DNA of 34,665 nucleotides, taken from Vibrio halioticoli NBRC 102217 (GTDB taxonomy: Bacteria; Pseudomonadota; Gammaproteobacteria; Enterobacterales; Vibrionaceae). The position numbers were made by a program, and so were the translations under genes. Below the pieces are notes generated by a model. The model saw only the letters and a list, made by a program, of their open reading frames with translations. It did not search any database and was not told where the DNA came from. Shown in pieces: positions 17,199 through 25,568 of this stretch (position 1 is its first letter; each line of letters opens with the position of its first letter). Location of the stretch: positions 1 through 34,665 of the forward strand of contig NZ_BAUJ01000002.1 in assembly GCF_000496695.1 (NCBI RefSeq), read 5' to 3'.

Positions 17199-17958
17199 AT
17201 AGGTTGAATAACTGCACTGCGTTTTGGGTAGTGAGTGCATCTACCTCTATCAGGCTCAACTCTCTCAGGTCGGCAACTCGCTGTGCGACTAACTGAGTGT
17301 AAGCGGGTTCATTGCGCTTGCCTCGGTGAGGGACAGGAGCAAGGTAAGGGCAGTCGGTTTCTAGTATTAGGTATTGTAAGTCCAAGTGCGGAATGACTTT
17401 ATCCATACCGCCATTTTTAAAGGTCGATACGCCGCCAAGCCCTAAATGAAAGCCAAGCTCATTGATGGCTTTTGCTTCTTCGACACTGCCACCAAAGCAA
17501 TGGAATACGCCACGCAAAGAACCGTCTTGTTCCTTTTTCAGCAGACTAAGTGTTTCCTCAATAGAATCTCTGGTATGGATGACGACCGGAAGGTCGCGTT
17601 CTTTAGCCCAGTTTAGTTGGGTGGAAAACGCATACTCTTGTTCTTTACGAAAAGTTTTGTCCCAGTAGAGATCAATGCCAATTTCACCTACCGCAATAAA
17701 GTTGTGTTTATCAAACCAACTTTCTATTTCAGTTAAGGTTTGCTTGATGTCTTGGTTTACATAGCATGGATGCAATCCCATCATCGAACGGCAAATATCA
17801 GGGTAAGCCGCTTCGGTGGCTAGCATAGGTTGAATAGACTCTAGGTCGATATTGGGCAGTAATATTTGATTAATCCCAGCTTGCAGAGCGCGCTCTACAA
17901 CTTGGTCTCGATCTTGGTCAAATTCACTGGCATAAATATGGGCGTGGGTGTCGATCAT
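17197..17958 (-). CDS. tatD: TatD-family metal-dependent hydrolase
   Basis: The 253-residue protein is a TatD/YcfH-type metallo-hydrolase; characterised members are 3'-5' DNases. Metal ligands are in MIDTHAHIY (His-x-His), VGEIGIDLYW (Glu), VVIHTRDS (His), VFHCFGGS (His) and LETDCPYL (Asp). The phrase ETDCPYLAPVPHRGKRNEP and the start MIDTHAHIY look closer to YcfH-like or Bacteroidetes-type members than to E. coli TatD, which begins MFDIGVNL; the symbol is therefore positional. Unlike E. coli, where tatD follows tatC on the same strand, here it is convergent. No strong ribosome-binding site precedes the ATG. Confidence 0.85.
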   Translation of the reverse strand: MIDTHAHIYASEFDQDRDQVVERALQAGINQILLPNIDLESIQPMLATEAAYPDICRSMMGLHPCYVNQDIKQTLTEIESWFDKHNFIAVGEIGIDLYWDKTFRKEQEYAFSTQLNWAKERDLPVVIHTRDSIEETLSLLKKEQDGSLRGVFHCFGGSVEEAKAINELGFHLGLGGVSTFKNGGMDKVIPHLDLQYLILETDCPYLAPVPHRGKRNEPAYTQLVAQRVADLRELSLIEVDALTTQNAVQLFNL

Positions 17959-18057
17959 GGATAAACATCATTTGTTGGCTATTTGTGCTCCAGTATATGT
18001 GCATTCGTTCTATTTTTCATGTTCTGTGCGTTCCTAGTGGAATGGTTAATGTTATGA

Positions 18058-19104
<1,047 letters not shown>

Positions 19105-19126
19105 TCGCACAGCAACATCATGATTT

Positions 19127-19147
19127 AGGCCCTTTTTAGGGCCTTTT
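19127..19147 (+). terminator. Terminator after hemB
   Basis: AGGCCCT (19127-19133) pairs with AGGGCCT (19138-19144) around four T, followed by TTT. The GC-rich 7-bp stem lies 23 bases beyond the hemB stop and immediately before the acetyltransferase ribosome-binding site. Confidence 0.85.
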
Positions 19148-19167
19148 GTATATGTAGAGGAGGCGAC

Positions 19168-19602
19168 ATGTCTATTGTCATCCGTGAAGGTTCATTGGCT
19201 GAAGCTTTGCAGGTCATGAACTCGATTTCTGAATTTTCTAAACCAGAGAGTCTCGAAACTCTTAACTTGCGTTTAAACAACAAAAAATCGCTGATTCTTA
19301 TTGCAGAAGAGTGTGGGGTATTGCTCGGCTTTAAAATAGGTTATGCGCAAGATGACGACACCTTTTACAGTTGGCTAGGTGGGGTCAATGCTGAGGCTCG
19401 CGGTAAAGGTGTTGCACAATTGCTGTTAAACGAGCAGCAACGTTGGGTGAAAGAGGCGGGATATTGCTGGCTAACCGTTAAGTCACAAAATCAGTTTGCG
19501 GCCATGTTGAGGCTACTACTGAGAAATGGTTATTGGATTGAAGAATGCGAACCTTATCCAAACCCTCTCCATAATCGACTCTATTTTAAAAAAGCTCTAT
19601 AG
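19168..19602 (+). CDS. GNAT-family N-acetyltransferase
   Basis: The 144-residue protein has a GNAT fold. The acetyl-CoA binding motif A is ARGKGVAQLLLNEQQRWVKEAG (about residues 75-96), preceded by the beta-strand GVLLGFKIGYAQDDDTFYSWLGGVNAE and followed by WLTVKSQNQFAAMLRLLLRNGYWIEE, motif B-like. The substrate cannot be inferred; such small stand-alone members acetylate amino acids, amines or protein termini. GAGGAGG lies 5 bases before the ATG, a very strong site. The terminator of hemB lies just upstream, so any independent transcript must begin within it or come from readthrough. Confidence 0.85.
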   Translation: MSIVIREGSLAEALQVMNSISEFSKPESLETLNLRLNNKKSLILIAEECGVLLGFKIGYAQDDDTFYSWLGGVNAEARGKGVAQLLLNEQQRWVKEAGYCWLTVKSQNQFAAMLRLLLRNGYWIEECEPYPNPLHNRLYFKKAL

Positions 19603-19676
19603 CGTAAAAAATGCACTACTCTATTAAGGTTGTTTGTTGCGCAAGCGCGCTGTTCAATATTTCCTCATGAAAATCT

Positions 19677-19827
19677 TTGTCCACACACGCCGATCAGGCA
19701 AGGATCTTTTAAATGATCGCTAGATCTGATTTAAGTTATTGATTTTTAATAATTAAAAATCAATAAAAGCAACTTTATCTACAGGCTTTTTAAGTTCGCA
19801 AATAATTTGCACACACACTTATCCACA
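19677..19827 (+). promoter_or_regulatory. DnaA-box and GATC cluster upstream of polA
   Basis: Three same-strand DnaA-box-like words occur in 151 bases: TTGTCCACA (19677-19685), TTATCTACA (19775-19783) and the consensus TTATCCACA (19819-19827). Four GATC sites fall within 35 bases (19692, 19703, 19715 and 19723), a density expected where Dam and SeqA act. A 31-base AT palindrome lies between. DnaA is reported to stimulate polA expression in E. coli, so a regulatory role is more likely than an origin. This region fills most of the 380-base gap between the acetyltransferase gene and polA. Confidence 0.5.
19736..19766. repeat. Perfect 31-base AT-rich palindrome
   Basis: Two 15-base arms (TTATTGATTTTTAAT at 19736-19750 and its exact reverse complement at 19752-19766) flank a single central A. 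With 2 G/C pairs in 31 bases it could extrude as a cruciform, melt easily or bind a dimeric protein. It lacks the GC stem of an intrinsic terminator. Confidence 0.85.
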
Positions 19828-19917
19828 GGCGAGTCTGTTGATATTGGTAATATTTGTTAGTGTGATTCAAGGGTATCTAGATAAGCGGAGTGACTCGTGG
19901 CATCCTATAGCAAAGTT

Positions 19918-19951
19918 ATACCAATTGTTGTAAGTAAGTGATTGGTATTAT
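19918..19951 (+). promoter_or_regulatory. ATACCAAT/ATTGGTAT dyad with extended -10 for polA
   Basis: ATACCAAT (19918-19925) and ATTGGTAT (19941-19948) are perfect arms with a 15-base spacer. The right arm forms TGGTATTAT (19943-19951), an extended -10 element, putting a start near 19958, about 25 bases before the polA ATG. This is the same arrangement seen before rsmJ. Confidence 0.5.
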
Positions 19952-19982
19952 CCCTCCTTCTACCTAAGCTGGACACCAATAC

Positions 19983-22787
19983 ATGGCAACTATCCCCGAA
20001 AATTCGCTGATACTCATTGATGGCTCTTCATACTTATATCGAGCATTTCATGCATACCCTGGCACCATGAGTAATGGTGAGCATCCAACCAATGCCGTTT
20101 ATGGCGTAATGAATATGCTCAGAAGCATGATGCGTCAATTCTCTAGTGAGCGTATTGCGGTGATCTTTGATGCCAAAGGTAAGACATTCAGAGATGATAT
20201 GTATCCAGAATACAAAGCGAATCGTCCGCCAATGCCAGACGATCTGCGATCTCAAATCGAACCTTTGCACAACATGATTAAAGCCATGGGCTTACCTTTG
20301 ATTTCCATCACCGGGGTAGAGGCTGATGACGTGATCGGCACTTTATCTGCCGCAGCATCGAAGAAAGGCATGCCTGTGCTGATCAGTACTGGCGATAAAG
20401 ATATGGCGCAGCTGGTGGATGAAAACGTTACCTTAATCAACACCATGACCAATGTGGTATCCGATAGAGAAGGGGTGATTGAAAAGTTTGGTATTCCGCC
20501 TGAGCTGATTATCGATTATCTGGCTTTGATGGGAGATAAGGTCGATAACATTCCTGGCGTGCCGGGTGTGGGTGATAAAACTGCTACTGCTCTTTTACAA
20601 GGTATTGGCGGGCTTGACGATATTTACGCAAACCTTGATAGCATTGCCGCACTGGGTTTTCGCGGTTCAAAAACTATGGCCAAGAAATTACTCGAACATA
20701 AAGAGTCGGCTTACCTTTCTTATCGCCTAGCCACTATTAAGCTAGACGTAGAGCTCGAAGTGACTTTAGATGATTTGGTTAAAGCGACGCCGGATAAAGA
20801 TTTACTGATTTCTCTATATGGCAAAATGGCGTTTAAATCTTGGTTAAATGAATTGTTAGAAGGTGGCACTGGTGTGGTTGAGGCTGATGAAAAATCAGGT
20901 CGAGCCATCAGTGGTGCTGGGGCGAAAAAAGACATTACACCGACCATTTCTGAGAAAGCCATCACGATTGATCGCAGTAAGTACCAAACTATATTGGATG
21001 AAGAGAGCTTTAACACTTGGCTAGAGAAGCTAAAACAAGCGGATGTGTTTGCCTTTGATACGGAAACGGACAGCCTAGATTACATGGTGGCTAACCTAGT
21101 GGGCTTATCCTTCGCCACCGAAGAAGGTGAAGCCGCTTATGTTCCGGTTGCTCATGACTATTTAGATGCCCCAGCGCAACTTGAGCGCAGTTGGGTGCTA
21201 GAGCAACTTAAGCCACTGCTTGAAGACCCTAAACAGGCAAAAGTGGGGCAGAACCTAAAATACGATGCTTCGGTACTCGCTCGATACGATATCGACATGC
21301 AGGGCATTGCCTTTGATACCATGTTAGCGTCTTACGTCTACAACAGCGTGGGCGGCAAACATGATATGGATAGCTTGGCACTGCGATTTTTGCAGCATCC
21401 ATGCATCTCTTTTGAACAAATTGCCGGTAAAGGCAAAAAGCAGCTCACCTTCAACCAAATCGACTTAGCTGAAGCTTCACCGTATGCGGCAGAAGATGCC
21501 GATGTGACGCTACGACTGCACAATCATCTGAATGCATTTTTAGAACAGAACGAAAAACTTAACTCTGTTTATCAAGAGATTGAAATCCCACTCATACCGG
21601 TACTTTCGCGCATTGAGCGTCGCGGGGTATTGATTGATGACATGCTGCTAGGGACTCAATCACAAGAAATTGCCCAGCGTCTGGATGAGTTACAAGCAAA
21701 AGCATTTGAGCTGGCAGGTAAAGAATTTAACTTAAGCTCGCCAAAACAGTTGCAAGGAATTCTATTTGAAGAGATGGGATTACCTGTCATCAAGAAAACA
21801 CCTTCTGGCGCACCATCAACCAATGAAGAAGTGTTGCAAGAGCTTGCCTTGGATTACCCACTGCCGAAACTGATTCTTGAGCATCGTGGCTTAGCGAAAT
21901 TGAAGTCTACTTACACTGATAAGCTGCCGAAGATGATCAACCCAAGTACTGGACGTGTGCATACTTCATATCATCAAGGTGTGACCGCAACCGGACGTTT
22001 GTCCTCGACCGATCCTAACTTGCAAAACATCCCTATTCGTAATGAAGAAGGACGTCGTATTCGTCAGGCATTTGTGGCCCCACACGGTTGGAAAATTCTG
22101 GCGGTCGATTACTCGCAAATTGAGCTGCGTATCATGGCACACCTTTCGGGTGATAAAGCGTTACTGGAAGCCTTTAGAACTGGTAAAGATATCCACGCAG
22201 CCACCGCTGCCGAGATCTTAGAGGTCGATATAGACCAAGTCACTAGTGAACAACGTCGCCGTGCTAAAGCGGTTAACTTTGGTCTTATCTATGGCATGAG
22301 TGCCTTTGGCTTAGCCAAGCAACTGGGCATTCCGCGTGGCGAAGCTCAGCACTATATGGATACTTATTTTGAGCGTTACCCTGGCGTAATGCAGTACATG
22401 GAAGAGACTCGCAGCCAAGCAACCGAGCAAGGCTATGTCGAAACCTTGTATGGACGTCATCTATACCTGCCAGAGATAAATTCTCGTAACGGTATGCGTC
22501 GTAAAGCGGCCGAACGTGCGGCAATTAACGCACCGATGCAAGGTACGGCAGCAGATATCATCAAGAAAGCGATGCTGTTAGTCGATGAGTGGATCGAAAA
22601 GCAACAAGGTGAACCTAAGGTTCGTATGTTAATGCAAGTACACGATGAACTGGTTTTTGAGGTTCGTGAAGATGTATTACAAGAGATTGAAAGTAACATA
22701 CAGGATTTGATGGAGTCTGCGGCTACATTGGATGTCCCGCTAGTGGCTGATGCAGGCCATGGTGACAATTGGGATGAGGCCCACTAG
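19983..22787 (+). CDS. polA: DNA polymerase I
   Basis: The 934-residue enzyme fills gaps and removes RNA primers during lagging-strand synthesis and repair. Three domains follow in order. The 5'-3' exonuclease (about 1-290) has [26 protein letters not shown] and [16 protein letters not shown]. The 3'-5' exonuclease (about 330-520) retains the acidic DTETDSLDY, so proofreading is likely active. The polymerase C-terminal half has [15 protein letters not shown], motif [16 protein letters not shown], motif [15 protein letters not shown] and motif [11 protein letters not shown]. Length is close to E. coli (928). The Spot 42 gene follows about 180 bases downstream, as in E. coli. No intrinsic terminator is visible directly after the stop. 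Confidence 0.98.
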   Translation: MATIPENSLILIDGSSYLYRAFHAYPGTMSNGEHPTNAVYGVMNMLRSMMRQFSSERIAVIFDAKGKTFRDDMYPEYKANRPPMPDDLRSQIEPLHNMIKAMGLPLISITGVEADDVIGTLSAAASKKGMPVLISTGDKDMAQLVDENVTLINTMTNVVSDREGVIEKFGIPPELIIDYLALMGDKVDNIPGVPGVGDKTATALLQGIGGLDDIYANLDSIAALGFRGSKTMAKKLLEHKESAYLSYRLATIKLDVELEVTLDDLVKATPDKDLLISLYGKMAFKSWLNELLEGGTGVVEADEKSGRAISGAGAKKDITPTISEKAITIDRSKYQTILDEESFNTWLEKLKQADVFAFDTETDSLDYMVANLVGLSFATEEGEAAYVPVAHDYLDAPAQLERSWVLEQLKPLLEDPKQAKVGQNLKYDASVLARYDIDMQGIAFDTMLASYVYNSVGGKHDMDSLALRFLQHPCISFEQIAGKGKKQLTFNQIDLAEASPYAAEDADVTLRLHNHLNAFLEQNEKLNSVYQEIEIPLIPVLSRIERRGVLIDDMLLGTQSQEIAQRLDELQAKAFELAGKEFNLSSPKQLQGILFEEMGLPVIKKTPSGAPSTNEEVLQELALDYPLPKLILEHRGLAKLKSTYTDKLPKMINPSTGRVHTSYHQGVTATGRLSSTDPNLQNIPIRNEEGRRIRQAFVAPHGWKILAVDYSQIELRIMAHLSGDKALLEAFRTGKDIHAATAAEILEVDIDQVTSEQRRRAKAVNFGLIYGMSAFGLAKQLGIPRGEAQHYMDTYFERYPGVMQYMEETRSQATEQGYVETLYGRHLYLPEINSRNGMRRKAAERAAINAPMQGTAADIIKKAMLLVDEWIEKQQGEPKVRMLMQVHDELVFEVREDVLQEIESNIQDLMESAATLDVPLVADAGHGDNWDEAH

Positions 22788-22928
22788 GCGATTATTTATA
22801 CATAATAGGTTGTTAGTGAGATGTGTATCACTTAATGCAACCTTTTATTGCCTGTAATTTAAACAACAATAGGTTAGGTGGATTTTTTCAAAGGAAAGTT
22901 TTTTTTTGAAAAAAAACTACAAAAAGTG
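22788..22928. other. Region between polA and the Spot 42 promoter
   Basis: AT-rich, with no gene seen. It includes AGTGA (22815-22819) and TCACT (22828-22832), an inverted pair resembling CRP half-sites but separated by 8 rather than 6 bases. It also has a stretch of eight T followed by a run of A at about 22901-22918. CRP represses spf in E. coli, so the dyad was noted, but its spacing and its position about 140 bases before the start make it weak. Confidence 0.3.
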
Positions 22929-22957
22929 TTGGCATTTGTTCTCAGATCGGGTAAATT
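22929..22957 (+). promoter_or_regulatory. Promoter of the Spot 42 gene
   Basis: TTGGCA (22929-22934) and TAAATT (22952-22957) are separated by exactly 17 bases and lie 7 bases before GTAGGG, the conserved 5' end of the RNA at 22965. Confidence 0.75.
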
Positions 22958-22964
22958 TATCTGT

Positions 22965-23071
22965 GTAGGGTACAGAGGTAAGATGTTCCATCTTTCAGAC
23001 CTTTTGTTTCACGTTATTAGAATTTATATAAATTCATACGCCTCAGTCGGTATTTGACTGAGGCGTTTTTT
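22965..23071 (+). ncRNA. spf: Spot 42 small RNA
   Basis: About 107 bases, compared with 109 in E. coli. The 5' segment GTAGGGTACAGAGGTAAG and the following TTTCAGACCTTTT are the conserved core that base-pairs with target mRNAs, while the middle AT-rich segment is divergent. It ends in a perfect terminator (CGCCTCAGTC 23039-23048 with GACTGAGGCG 23056-23065, then six T). Spot 42 is an Hfq-dependent RNA that represses genes for use of secondary carbon sources when glucose is present, opposing CRP. Position between polA and engB is as in E. coli and other vibrios. It contains a conserved small reading frame, listed separately. Confidence 0.97.
22983..23057 (+). CDS. spfP: SpfP-like small protein encoded in Spot 42
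   Basis: An ATG at 22983 is preceded by AGAGGTAAG and opens a 24-codon frame. The encoded start MFHLSDLLFHVI matches the E. coli SpfP peptide (MFYLSDLLLHVIGFG as I recall it) at 10 of 12 positions, after which the sequences differ: here 12 further residues run to a TGA at 23055-23057, inside the terminator hairpin. Compared codon by codon with E. coli, three of five differences in the first 12 codons are synonymous third-base changes and one is Leu to Phe. E. coli SpfP is reported to bind CRP. RNA-level conservation of the same segment could also explain the match. Confidence 0.5.
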   Translation: MFHLSDLLFHVIRIYINSYASVGI

Positions 23072-23093
23072 ATTGCCTAAAAGAAACCAATAA

Positions 23094-23123
23094 CCCTTAT
23101 CTTATAAGGGGTTTACCCTTTTT
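23094..23123 (+). promoter_or_regulatory. Two overlapping, mutually exclusive hairpins after Spot 42
   Basis: CCCTTAT (23094-23100) pairs with ATAAGGG (23104-23110) around three bases. AAGGG (23106-23110) can instead pair with CCCTT (23116-23120), which is followed by TTT and a T-rich run and so resembles an intrinsic terminator. The two structures share 23106-23110, so only one can form. Any transcript reading through the Spot 42 terminator would meet this pair 20 bases later. Confidence 0.4.
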
Positions 23124-23244
23124 GCTTTTCATTAAACTCCACTAATTTCTGCCTGTATTACTTAAGCAAATATTAATCCGTCTTTTATTTGTACTGATCT
23201 TTCAAAGTGTTGAAAAACAATAAAATTAGCATTTTTATGCTAAA

Positions 23245-23320
23245 AACTGCCCAGATCACTCAATAAGTATTCTGTAATTTAGAAACAAAAAACGCGACCT
23301 ATATTAAGGGTCGCGTTTTT
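23245..23320 (+). ncRNA. Candidate second small RNA between spf and engB
   Basis: A possible promoter, TTGAAA (23210-23215), 17 bases, TTTTAT (23233-23238), would start a transcript near 23245 that ends at the strong terminator of 23293-23320, about 75 bases later. A hairpin-forming repeat (TTAGCAT 23226-23232 with ATGCTAA 23237-23243) overlaps the promoter. An extra small RNA gene in this same interval has been reported in Aliivibrio salmonicida. I recognise no conserved sequence, and the terminator may serve engB only, so this is tentative. Confidence 0.3.
23287..23320. terminator. Bidirectional terminator downstream of engB
   Basis: CGCGACC (23293-23299) pairs with GGTCGCG (23309-23315). 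A-tracts before and T-tracts after extend the stem, so both strands end in T runs. It terminates engB on the minus strand and possibly a small RNA on the plus strand. Confidence 0.85.
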
Positions 23321-23353
23321 GTTTAGTGTTTATTTAGCAGATAGGTGATGGCG

Positions 23354-24007
23354 CTACTCTTGTTCAGGTGCGCTTTGTTCATCATCTTGTTCAAGCTGTG
23401 CAAAAGCCGGTGCAAACCAGCTATCTAATCGAGCTCGTAATTGTTCGACACCAAGCCCTTTTAGAGACGAAAATACTTCAACATTAACATCACCACCAAA
23501 ACCAACAGCATCTTGGCGGATTTTAAGTAATGTTGCTTTGCGAGCGCCACTTTTTAGCTTATCAGCTTTCGTTAACAGCACTTGTACTGGAATACCTGAA
23601 TCGACAGCCCAAAAGATCATTTGTTGATCAAGGTCCTTCATTGGGTGACGAATATCCATTAATACCACTAAGCCCTTTAAGCATTGGCGTTTTTGTAGGT
23701 ACTCACCCAAGCTTTTTTGCCATTTCTTTTTCAGTTCTAGAGGTACTTGGGCAAAGCCATATCCCGGTAAATCGACAATGTGGCAGTTTTCATCCACTTT
23801 AAATAAGTTGATGAGCTGTGTACGACCAGGGGTCTTACTGGTTTTTGCAAGTGCGCGTTGATTGGTTAGGCGATTGAGCGCACTAGATTTTCCCGCATTT
23901 GAACGACCAGCAAATGCGATTTCGATGCCTTCATCTTCAGGAAGGTGACGAATATCTGGGGCACTAGTTATAAAATGCGTATTTTGGTAATGAATTTTTG
24001 CGCTCAC
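23354..24007 (-). CDS. engB: Ribosome biogenesis GTPase EngB/YsxC
   Basis: The 217-residue GTPase (YihA in E. coli) is an essential-type factor for maturation of the large ribosomal subunit. G1 is [10 protein letters not shown]2 around [14 protein letters not shown]3 DLPGYGFA, G4 TKADKLKSG. The body ([47 protein letters not shown]) is collinear with E. coli, and the C-terminus is acidic. I chose GTG at 24007 because GGAG lies 6 bases upstream and the resulting [12 protein letters not shown] aligns with E. coli MTNLNYQQTHF; the ATG at 24019 contains that ribosome-binding site. It is divergent from the cytochrome c4 gene. Confidence 0.96.
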   Translation of the reverse strand: MSAKIHYQNTHFITSAPDIRHLPEDEGIEIAFAGRSNAGKSSALNRLTNQRALAKTSKTPGRTQLINLFKVDENCHIVDLPGYGFAQVPLELKKKWQKSLGEYLQKRQCLKGLVVLMDIRHPMKDLDQQMIFWAVDSGIPVQVLLTKADKLKSGARKATLLKIRQDAVGFGGDVNVEVFSSLKGLGVEQLRARLDSWFAPAFAQLEQDDEQSAPEQE

Positions 24008-24219
24008 TGTTAACTCCATCGCGACTTTGTGTAGTCGACTGATTACTTTTTTGTGAATTTGTGTAAAATAACCGTGTTCGGCATTAGTTCGCCTATTCTA
24101 GCACGACAAAAGGCGACACCTATGGCTTGTTCAACTTTTCGGGTACTTTTATTCAATCTAGAACATAAAAACTGAGCATACCTTAGCCACGGAAGCTCAA
24201 ATTATTATAATGGAATGTC

Positions 24220-24837
24220 ATGAAGAAATTAGCGCTAATAGTAACTCTTTTTGCTAGCTGCTCAGTATGGGCTGCAGGTAGCATAGAAGCAGGTAAGCAA
24301 AAATCAGCAACATGTGCGGCGTGTCACGGTGCTGATGGAAACAGTCCTGTTGCTCTATATCCTAAATTGGCTGGTCAACATGAAGGCTATCTTACTAAAC
24401 AACTTAAAGATTTTAAGTTGGGAGCAACCAGTGGTGGTAAGCAGGGGCGTTATGATCCTGCGATGAGTGCCATGGCTATCCCACTATCTGAACAAGATAT
24501 GGCTGATATATCTGCTTATTATGCCTCTTTACCTACGTCAGAGAATACCACTCCGGAAGATGTTGTTGAGCAAGGACAAGAGTTATACCTAGCAGGAAAT
24601 GCTGAGCGAGGAATTACCGCTTGTGTGGCGTGTCATGGCCCAAGAGGTAATGGTACTAGCTTATCGGGTTTCCCTAAGATATCTGGGCAGCATGCTGACT
24701 ACATTAAGCTGCAGTTGCAAAAGTTTGCATCGATGGATCGTAACAACGACCTTAACGAAATGATGCACGATGTATCCAAAAAGCTGACCGAAGAAGAAAT
24801 TGACATATTGTCTAAATATGTCGGTGGTCTTCACTAA
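24220..24837 (+). CDS. Dihaem cytochrome c4
   Basis: The 205-residue precursor has a signal peptide (MKKLALIVTLFASCSVWAAG, cleavage after the Ala pair) and two haem-c motifs, CAACH at residues 32-36 and CVACH at 135-139, in two homologous halves. Each half has a GQHxxYxxxQLxxF block (GQHEGYLTKQLKDF, GQHADYIKLQLQKF) and likely axial Met (AMSAMAIPL, NEMMHDVSKKL). Cytochrome c4 is a periplasmic electron carrier, known to feed cbb3-type oxidases in related bacteria. The family is found in this interval between engB and the Csr RNA in vibrios, where E. coli has no such gene. Only GGA lies upstream as a ribosome-binding site. Confidence 0.95.
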   Translation: MKKLALIVTLFASCSVWAAGSIEAGKQKSATCAACHGADGNSPVALYPKLAGQHEGYLTKQLKDFKLGATSGGKQGRYDPAMSAMAIPLSEQDMADISAYYASLPTSENTTPEDVVEQGQELYLAGNAERGITACVACHGPRGNGTSLSGFPKISGQHADYIKLQLQKFASMDRNNDLNEMMHDVSKKLTEEEIDILSKYVGGLH

Positions 24838-24888
24838 TCAATCTATTTATTCAAGGTGTTGTTACTAAAAACATGCCTTACTAAAGAT

Positions 24889-24913
24889 ATAGAGACTCGC
24901 TCTGAGTCTCTAT
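24889..24913 (+). terminator. Hairpin after cytochrome c4
   Basis: ATAGAGACTC (24889-24898) and GAGTCTCTAT (24904-24913) form a perfect 10-bp stem with loop GCTCT, 52 bases beyond the stop. No T-run follows, so it may be a processing or stabilising stem or a weak terminator. Confidence 0.5.
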
Positions 24914-25065
24914 GTCTTAAATGACTTACCTCTTATCATTTCCGATATCTAGCTCACATAATTCAATCCACAGTTATCTTTATTCATTGATTCGCTTAAG
25001 CGTTATTAAGGCATTGAAAAGTAAGCACTATAAATCTAATTTGTTGAAAGTGTGATCCATTCGTA
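24914..25065. other. Upstream region of the Csr-type RNA
   Basis: AT-rich non-coding DNA. The palindrome CGCTTAAGCG lies at 24993-25002, about 100 bases before the inferred RNA start, where a far-upstream response-regulator site would be expected by analogy with UvrY/GacA/VarA control of Csr RNAs. It does not match the GacA-box consensus TGTAAG-N6-CTTACA, and I see no copy that does. Confidence 0.4.
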
Positions 25066-25093
25066 TTGTTTAGTAATTGCACATTTTTATATC
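25066..25093 (+). promoter_or_regulatory. Weak promoter of the Csr-type RNA
   Basis: TTGTTT (25066-25071) and TATATC (25088-25093) are 16 bases apart, giving a start near 25100. Both are poor matches to consensus, as expected if an activator is needed. Confidence 0.4.
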
Positions 25094-25099
25094 AGTAGT

Positions 25100-25376
25100 A
25101 GAGTAGTGTAGGTCGAAGGATGCGATGATTGAAGTTTTCAATCTTACTCAGGATGAGTAAAGGAAAGCACCGCCTTGGGCGACTTTGGGTAAACAATGGA
25201 TGGTTTTTTTTCTCATGTTGAGAACCCTGATAGGAATGGCTTAGGATTAGCCCAGCAAATGGATATTTGCTACGGATTTCAAAAATCATCAGGACGATGA
25301 ATAACAACATTTGGGCACGGAAAGCATTAATAACAAATGGAATTTTGCGAGCGATAGGGTGACCTATCGCTTTTTT
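25100..25376 (+). ncRNA. csrB: CsrB/CsrC-family RNA that sequesters CsrA
   Basis: Eleven GGA triplets occur on this strand in about 275 bases (25118, 25151, 25162, 25198, 25233, 25244, 25261, 25274, 25292, 25319, 25339), and several sit exactly in hairpin loops: TTACTC-AGGAT-GAGTAA (25144-25160), GGCT-TAGGATT-AGCC (25238-25252), AGCAAAT-GGAT-ATTTGCT (25254-25271), TCATC-AGGAC-GATGA (25286-25300). This is the signature of RNAs that titrate the translational regulator CsrA. It ends in GCGATAGG-GTGA-CCTATCGC (25351-25370) and six T. E. coli csrC occupies the equivalent place between yihA (engB) and yihI. Vibrios carry several such RNAs driven by VarA, and which numbered copy this is cannot be told. 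The 5' end is inferred. No coding potential is seen. Confidence 0.93.
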
Positions 25377-25568
25377 ATTTTCTAAATATTGTTAACACTC
25401 AACGTCTGCTATAGATATACAGACTTGCTGTGCGTGGCTGCGCGCCGTTTTGATGTTTGAGCCTATTTCCGCTACAAACAGAAAAAATCCACGAAATTGC
25501 AGATTTTTTCTACACTCTTTCTTCATATTTTGTTAAGTTGCGCCTCTTACGCTAAATAGGCATCTTGA
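25377..25568. other. Region between the Csr RNA and the methyltransferase gene
   Basis: 192 bases with no RNA or protein gene recognised. It must hold the promoter for the methyltransferase-yihI-DUF2489 genes; no clear -35/-10 pair stands out. Confidence 0.4.

Noticed and set aside
19677..19982. Chromosomal replication origin in front of polA
   Set aside because: DnaA boxes and GATC sites are present, but too few for an oriC, and the expected neighbours mnmG, mioC or rsmG are absent. A promoter-control role for polA explains them better.
22815..22832. CRP site for Spot 42
   Set aside because: The half-sites AGTGA and TCACT are 8 bases apart instead of 6 and lie about 140 bases before the start, too far for the simple repression known in E. 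coli.
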